39,612 nt of DNA, from positions 1 to 39,612 of the IMG/VR virus record IMGVR_UViG_3300022707_000822; one strand, 5' to 3'. Shown one piece after another: positions 36,494 to 39,612 of the stretch. Below the pieces are notes generated by a model, which did not search any database, was not told where the DNA came from, and saw nothing but the letters and a program-made list of their open reading frames with translations. Source of the DNA: a virus. The position numbers were made by a program, and so were the translations under genes. Each line of letters opens with the position of its first letter. Positions within the stretch are counted from its first letter, which is position 1.

Positions 36494-38299
36494 ATGGCAA
36501 CTGAAACTAAACTACCTGATGGGTTGCTACTATCTGATAACCTCACTGGCGGGTTATCGGCAATAGATGTTGATGATACAACATGGCTTGTTGCGTCAAG
36601 TAATAATGCCGACTCGGTTGTTGCTGTCTCTTTCCCTACTCCTACTGGCGATCCCGATACGGGCACTGATGTTCAAAACTGCACATTAAAATACCGAGTA
36701 ACAGCTAATGCTTCGACGGTTACTTTTAACGCATACCTAAGAGAATCAGGGACTCGTCTTAATGGCGGCTCTGCTATAGACACTTGGACCTCCTCAAGTA
36801 CATCAGAGGTTACAAGAGAGATAGGATGGAATGCTTCATTACTTGGCACCTCAGATGGTAGCCTTGTAGAACTGGAAGTTGTTGCGTCTAAAACTGGCGG
36901 ATCTCCTAGTAGCAGAACAACAGGTGAGTTCCAATTTATCGATTGGGATATTGTATATACTGTTGGAGATATAGACACAGAAGTAACAGCCACTAGTGAA
37001 ACCCTCGTATTATCAAAGACCAATACTAATGTTGTTGTAGAAAACGATATAGAAGTAATTGCTAGTAATGTTAATTTAAGTCTTACGAGTAATAATACTT
37101 CAGTAGTTGTTGATATAGATATTGAGGTAACATCGACTACTAAAGTATTAACACTTACCAGTACTAACTCTATTGTAGTTGTGGATGTAGATATCACAGT
37201 TATTGCTACCAGTAGTGTCCTGAGTGTAACCCCTTCATCCCCTACAGTGGTGATTGAAAAAGATGTCGCTGTTGTAGCTAATACAGAAGTGTTATCTCTG
37301 ACCAAAAGTAATGCTTCTGCTAGTGCAGATCATGAAATCGATCCTAGTTCTTCGGTTATTAATTTAACAATATCCAATACTCAAGTTGTTATTGAGAAAG
37401 ACTTTGAGATAATAGCAAGTGTCTCAACTTTATCAATATCCCCTACAAATACTGTTGTTGTCACAGAAGAAGATATTAATGTAATAGCTACCTCTGTAAG
37501 TATTAATATAGGAGCTAGTAATACCTCTGTCGATATAAGCAAAGAGGTATTGTCAGGAAATGAATCTTTAGTATTAACAGAATCAAATACATCTGTATTA
37601 ATAGAGTCTGATACCGAGATAATAGCAGGGACAGTTAGTTTTAATATAGTTACCAATAATGTTTCTATTGTTATTGAAAAAGACACTTTAGTTGTAGCCG
37701 ATACCACATCTTTAGGTATAATAGCAACTAATCCTGTTGTTAGTGTTTCAGAAGATGTAACCGTAATAGCTGCATCTAAATCGTTATCTTTAGTGATCAC
37801 TAGCCCTTTCATAGTAGTTGATGTCGATACACAAGTTATTTCGACATCTGGTATATTATCATTAGTACCAACGCAAACTACCATTACTATTGATAAGGAT
37901 GTGGAAACAACTGCTAACAAAGTTACCCTGTCCATAGTACCAAATAATACAATAGTTACAGTAGACTCTGAATTAAATATTGATGCCACAAATGTTAATC
38001 TAACTTTAGTTGTTTCCAATACAATTATCAATATAGATAAAGATGTAGAGATAAGTTCTACTCCTGTTATTCTTTCTATCGTACCCCAGAATTTATATAT
38101 TTCAGTAGATACTGAAATTATTGCTTCTACAAAAGTATTAAATATGTCCTATGATAATACACTTATTTTTATAGGAGACCCTATTAATAGTATCCACGGG
38201 CTTACATCGTCAAATATAGGAAGGAAAGGGTCAGTATCTAGATCCTATGAAAGGGCATCATCATCTAGAACAACAAACTCCAGATCAAGGTCAGTATAA
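36494..38299 (+). CDS. Long repeat fibre protein, 17 repeats of 22-24 residues (601 aa)
   Basis: Residues 1-158 form a beta-sandwich-like virion domain (DVQNCTLKYRVTANASTVTF, then NAYLRESGTR). Residues 161-562 consist of 17 consecutive units of 24 (three of 22) residues with the pattern D-x-[DE]-x-x-V-I-A-x-x-x-x-L-S-L-x-x-x-N-T-x-V-V-V, for example DIEVIASNVNLSLTSNNTSV. The strict two-strand periodicity suggests a beta-solenoid or a thin beta-rod. The last 39 residues are Arg/Ser-rich (SYERASSSRTTNSRSRS) and may anchor or bind. The gene follows the preceding stop by one base and has no good ribosome site, so it is probably coupled. The repeats have diverged strongly in DNA. Confidence 0.75.
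   Translation: MATETKLPDGLLLSDNLTGGLSAIDVDDTTWLVASSNNADSVVAVSFPTPTGDPDTGTDVQNCTLKYRVTANASTVTFNAYLRESGTRLNGGSAIDTWTSSSTSEVTREIGWNASLLGTSDGSLVELEVVASKTGGSPSSRTTGEFQFIDWDIVYTVGDIDTEVTATSETLVLSKTNTNVVVENDIEVIASNVNLSLTSNNTSVVVDIDIEVTSTTKVLTLTSTNSIVVVDVDITVIATSSVLSVTPSSPTVVIEKDVAVVANTEVLSLTKSNASASADHEIDPSSSVINLTISNTQVVIEKDFEIIASVSTLSISPTNTVVVTEEDINVIATSVSINIGASNTSVDISKEVLSGNESLVLTESNTSVLIESDTEIIAGTVSFNIVTNNVSIVIEKDTLVVADTTSLGIIATNPVVSVSEDVTVIAASKSLSLVITSPFIVVDVDTQVISTSGILSLVPTQTTITIDKDVETTANKVTLSIVPNNTIVTVDSELNIDATNVNLTLVVSNTIINIDKDVEISSTPVILSIVPQNLYISVDTEIIASTKVLNMSYDNTLIFIGDPINSIHGLTSSNIGRKGSVSRSYERASSSRTTNSRSRSV
36974..38179 (+). repeat. Protein-level tandem repeat, 17 units
   Basis: Region coding residues 161-562 of the fibre: 14 units of 72 bp and 3 of 66 bp. 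Each unit encodes two beta strands joined by short Asn/Ser/Thr turns. Confidence 0.85.
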
Positions 38300-38631
38300 T
38301 GATAATAATTACAGAAGAAACAATATTTGAAGGAAGAGATAATACATTCACCATTGAATATGTCGTAAATGGGATACCTTTTGATTTTACTAATACTACG
38401 AAAGTTGAATTCACTTTAAATAATAAAATGGTAGATAGTGTTACTTACCCAGATTACTTTGATTTTTCTGTAGGAACAGATGGTAGGATTATATTTAACT
38501 TTGGCAGTGCAGGATATACGAGGAAAGATTCTGGCGGAGCCTCAGTGATAATATTTGATAATAGTAATACCCGAGGTTTAGTATTGTCTACCCCGAGAGG
38601 TTTGGTGCAGTTGAATATAACTGTTATTTAA
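38299..38631 (+). CDS. Small beta-rich virion-type protein (110 aa)
   Basis: The ATG overlaps the preceding TAA by one base, so it is coupled to the repeat fibre. The product looks like a single immunoglobulin-like beta-sandwich: TIFEGRDNTFTIEYVVNGIP, FTNTTKVEFTLNN, GTDGRIIFNFGSAG and a final GLVQLNITV. It might cap or decorate the fibre. Role unknown. Confidence 0.6.
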   Translation: MIIITEETIFEGRDNTFTIEYVVNGIPFDFTNTTKVEFTLNNKMVDSVTYPDYFDFSVGTDGRIIFNFGSAGYTRKDSGGASVIIFDNSNTRGLVLSTPRGLVQLNITVI

Positions 38632-38672
38632 TAAATCTAGACAATAAAATAATATACAAATGGAGATAAATA

Positions 38673-39612
38673 ATGGCTCAGATTTCAGATTTAGCAGCAG
38701 CCACGGCAATAAATGATGCAGATGAGTTTTTGCTTAGACAGACAGGAGAAGATAAGAGAGCCACCACGGGTTTACTGGATAGTAAATATACACGTTACGT
38801 AGATACCCTTGCGGATGCTGTAGCTGATGTTACAGCTAAAGTTGGGATGGTTTATATTGTTAAGGAAAGGGCTGCGGCTAATGGCGGAGGAGGAATATGG
38901 GATATTGTTTTATTATCCTCCGTAACACCCAATACTATAGATATAATTGCTTCAACAGGAGGTCAAATCCCAGCTCTAGCGTTAGTACAGCGGGATGCAG
39001 AAATAAAAGCAGTACAATTTGATACTACAACAGTCACAGTTTTGATACCGACTGATTTTCCTGATTTGCAATCGGCTGTCGATTTTTACCTAAATTCAGA
39101 AACAAAACAAAATGTACCTATAGAGATAAAAATTGAAGCTGGTCACGCATTAACCAAAGGGGTTGGAGTATATAATGCTGATGCATCGAATATAGTCGTA
39201 ACATCAACTGATTCAACTGTGTTATTGGCTGCTGGATTCACTGGTGTTGCAGGTGTCACAACAGGCACGATAAACGGTGAGTCTCCTGATCCTCCTTTAT
39301 TCTATACATTCAATGGTAGTGCGCCGCAATTAAAATGCTTAATCGATATGGCTAATAAAGCTGGTACTGGTACAGGGTATATGGGTGTTAACAGCACTGG
39401 TTTTGTTCATCCTGGCGCTGGCGTTAAGAACGCTGGGTTTAGGGGAATGCAATGGAGAAATGGCAACTGTTTTGCAAATCAGTCAATTTGGGATGGAGCA
39501 AACGGTGTAGGGATTAGATTACATCAAGCAGCGCGAGTTAACGCTAATGAAGCAAGTGCAGATGATTGTTGTAAAACTGTGGATTCAACCCTTGCTGCTA
39601 TTTATGTTTCTA
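38673..39612 (+). CDS. Tailspike/receptor-binding protein 2, cut at the right edge (313 aa visible)
   Basis: ATG 38673 follows TGGAGATAAATA. Residues 1-78 repeat the attachment domain of receptor-binding protein 1 (MAQISDLAAATAINDADEFL, then YTRYVDTLADAVADVTAKVG at 39). A pectate-lyase-like beta-helix start follows (FPDLQSAVDFYLNSE, then VPIEIKIEAGHALTKGVGVY) with many short strands (GAGVKNAGFRGMQWRNGNCF). The gene continues past the window. Together with protein 1 it gives the phage at least two depolymerase- or receptor-type spikes on a common anchor. Confidence 0.75.
   Translation, partial: MAQISDLAAATAINDADEFLLRQTGEDKRATTGLLDSKYTRYVDTLADAVADVTAKVGMVYIVKERAAANGGGGIWDIVLLSSVTPNTIDIIASTGGQIPALALVQRDAEIKAVQFDTTTVTVLIPTDFPDLQSAVDFYLNSETKQNVPIEIKIEAGHALTKGVGVYNADASNIVVTSTDSTVLLAAGFTGVAGVTTGTINGESPDPPLFYTFNGSAPQLKCLIDMANKAGTGTGYMGVNSTGFVHPGAGVKNAGFRGMQWRNGNCFANQSIWDGANGVGIRLHQAARVNANEASADDCCKTVDSTLAAIYVS
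38787..38906 (+). repeat. Attachment-domain block, copy 2
   Basis: Codes for residues 39-78 of receptor-binding protein 2. It is the counterpart of 30751-30870. Confidence 0.85.

Noticed and set aside
36673-38031. Two long minus-strand frames (about 210 and 216 codons) opposite the repeat fibre
   Set aside because: They mirror the repeated Thr/Ser/Val/Ile codons of the fibre, have no ribosome site, and give low-complexity Thr/Ser/Val products.
1-39612. General reassignment of TGA or TAA as sense codons
   Set aside because: Both codons end many well-formed genes here, and Trp is written TGG throughout. Only two short genes contain internal stops.
1-39612. Circular genome closing through the two edge fibre genes
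   Set aside because: No overlap between the two ends was seen, and the left edge carries the inverted repeat. Joining the two partial fibre genes would be a guess.

Overview
This window is about 39.6 kb of an AT-rich, contractile-tailed (myovirus-type) phage genome. The evidence is a nearly complete contractile-tail module: neck proteins, sheath of the DUF3383 type, tube of the DUF3277 type, tail chaperones, tape measure, Dit-like, plug and hub proteins, a Gp138-type spike, gp25-like, J-like and I-like baseplate proteins, and several fibres. The remainder is dense packages of small, translationally coupled early genes. All visible promoters are of the bacterial sigma70 type (TTGACA-like box, about 17 bp, TATAAT-like box) and Shine-Dalgarno sites are strong, so host RNA polymerase is probably used throughout. 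A Gram-negative, probably aquatic, host is my inference; nothing in the window names it. No tRNA, integrase, transposase or CRISPR array was seen.

Layout. Positions 1-4115 (+): the 3' part of a large fibre-like gene broken at the window edge by a perfect 77-bp inverted repeat, two virion-type proteins, a small basic protein and two membrane proteins that may belong to lysis. A terminator at 4119-4152 separates these from a long minus-strand early or accessory region (4178-19128). That region holds about 40 mostly small genes in coupled operons. Recognisable members are a UvrD-like helicase, an orphan DNA methyltransferase, a lambda-type protein phosphatase, a lipoprotein, TM2 and DUF5658 membrane proteins, a 2OG-oxygenase-like protein, an XRE/HigA-type HTH regulator and many small zinc-ribbon proteins. 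One early gene (14266-14649) is a stand-alone copy of a domain otherwise found inside this phage's own tape-measure protein. A structured noncoding stretch (16288-16773) lies in the middle.

A divergent promoter region (19157-19222) switches to the plus-strand late genes. Tail completion, neck and terminator proteins (19246-20900) come first. A reversed homing-endonuclease-like cassette (20937-22417) with its own terminator and promoter then interrupts the late genes. After it come sheath, tube, chaperones with a candidate -1 frameshift, tape measure, baseplate, and a fibre cluster from 30622 to the right edge. That cluster contains two receptor-binding-type proteins sharing one N-terminal attachment domain, and a 601-residue protein made largely of 17 repeats of 22-24 residues.

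No terminase, portal, capsid, protease, DNA polymerase or endolysin gene was recognised. The window is therefore either part of a larger genome or an incomplete assembly. The inverted repeat at position 1 and the open reading frame running off the right edge suggest that both ends are breaks.
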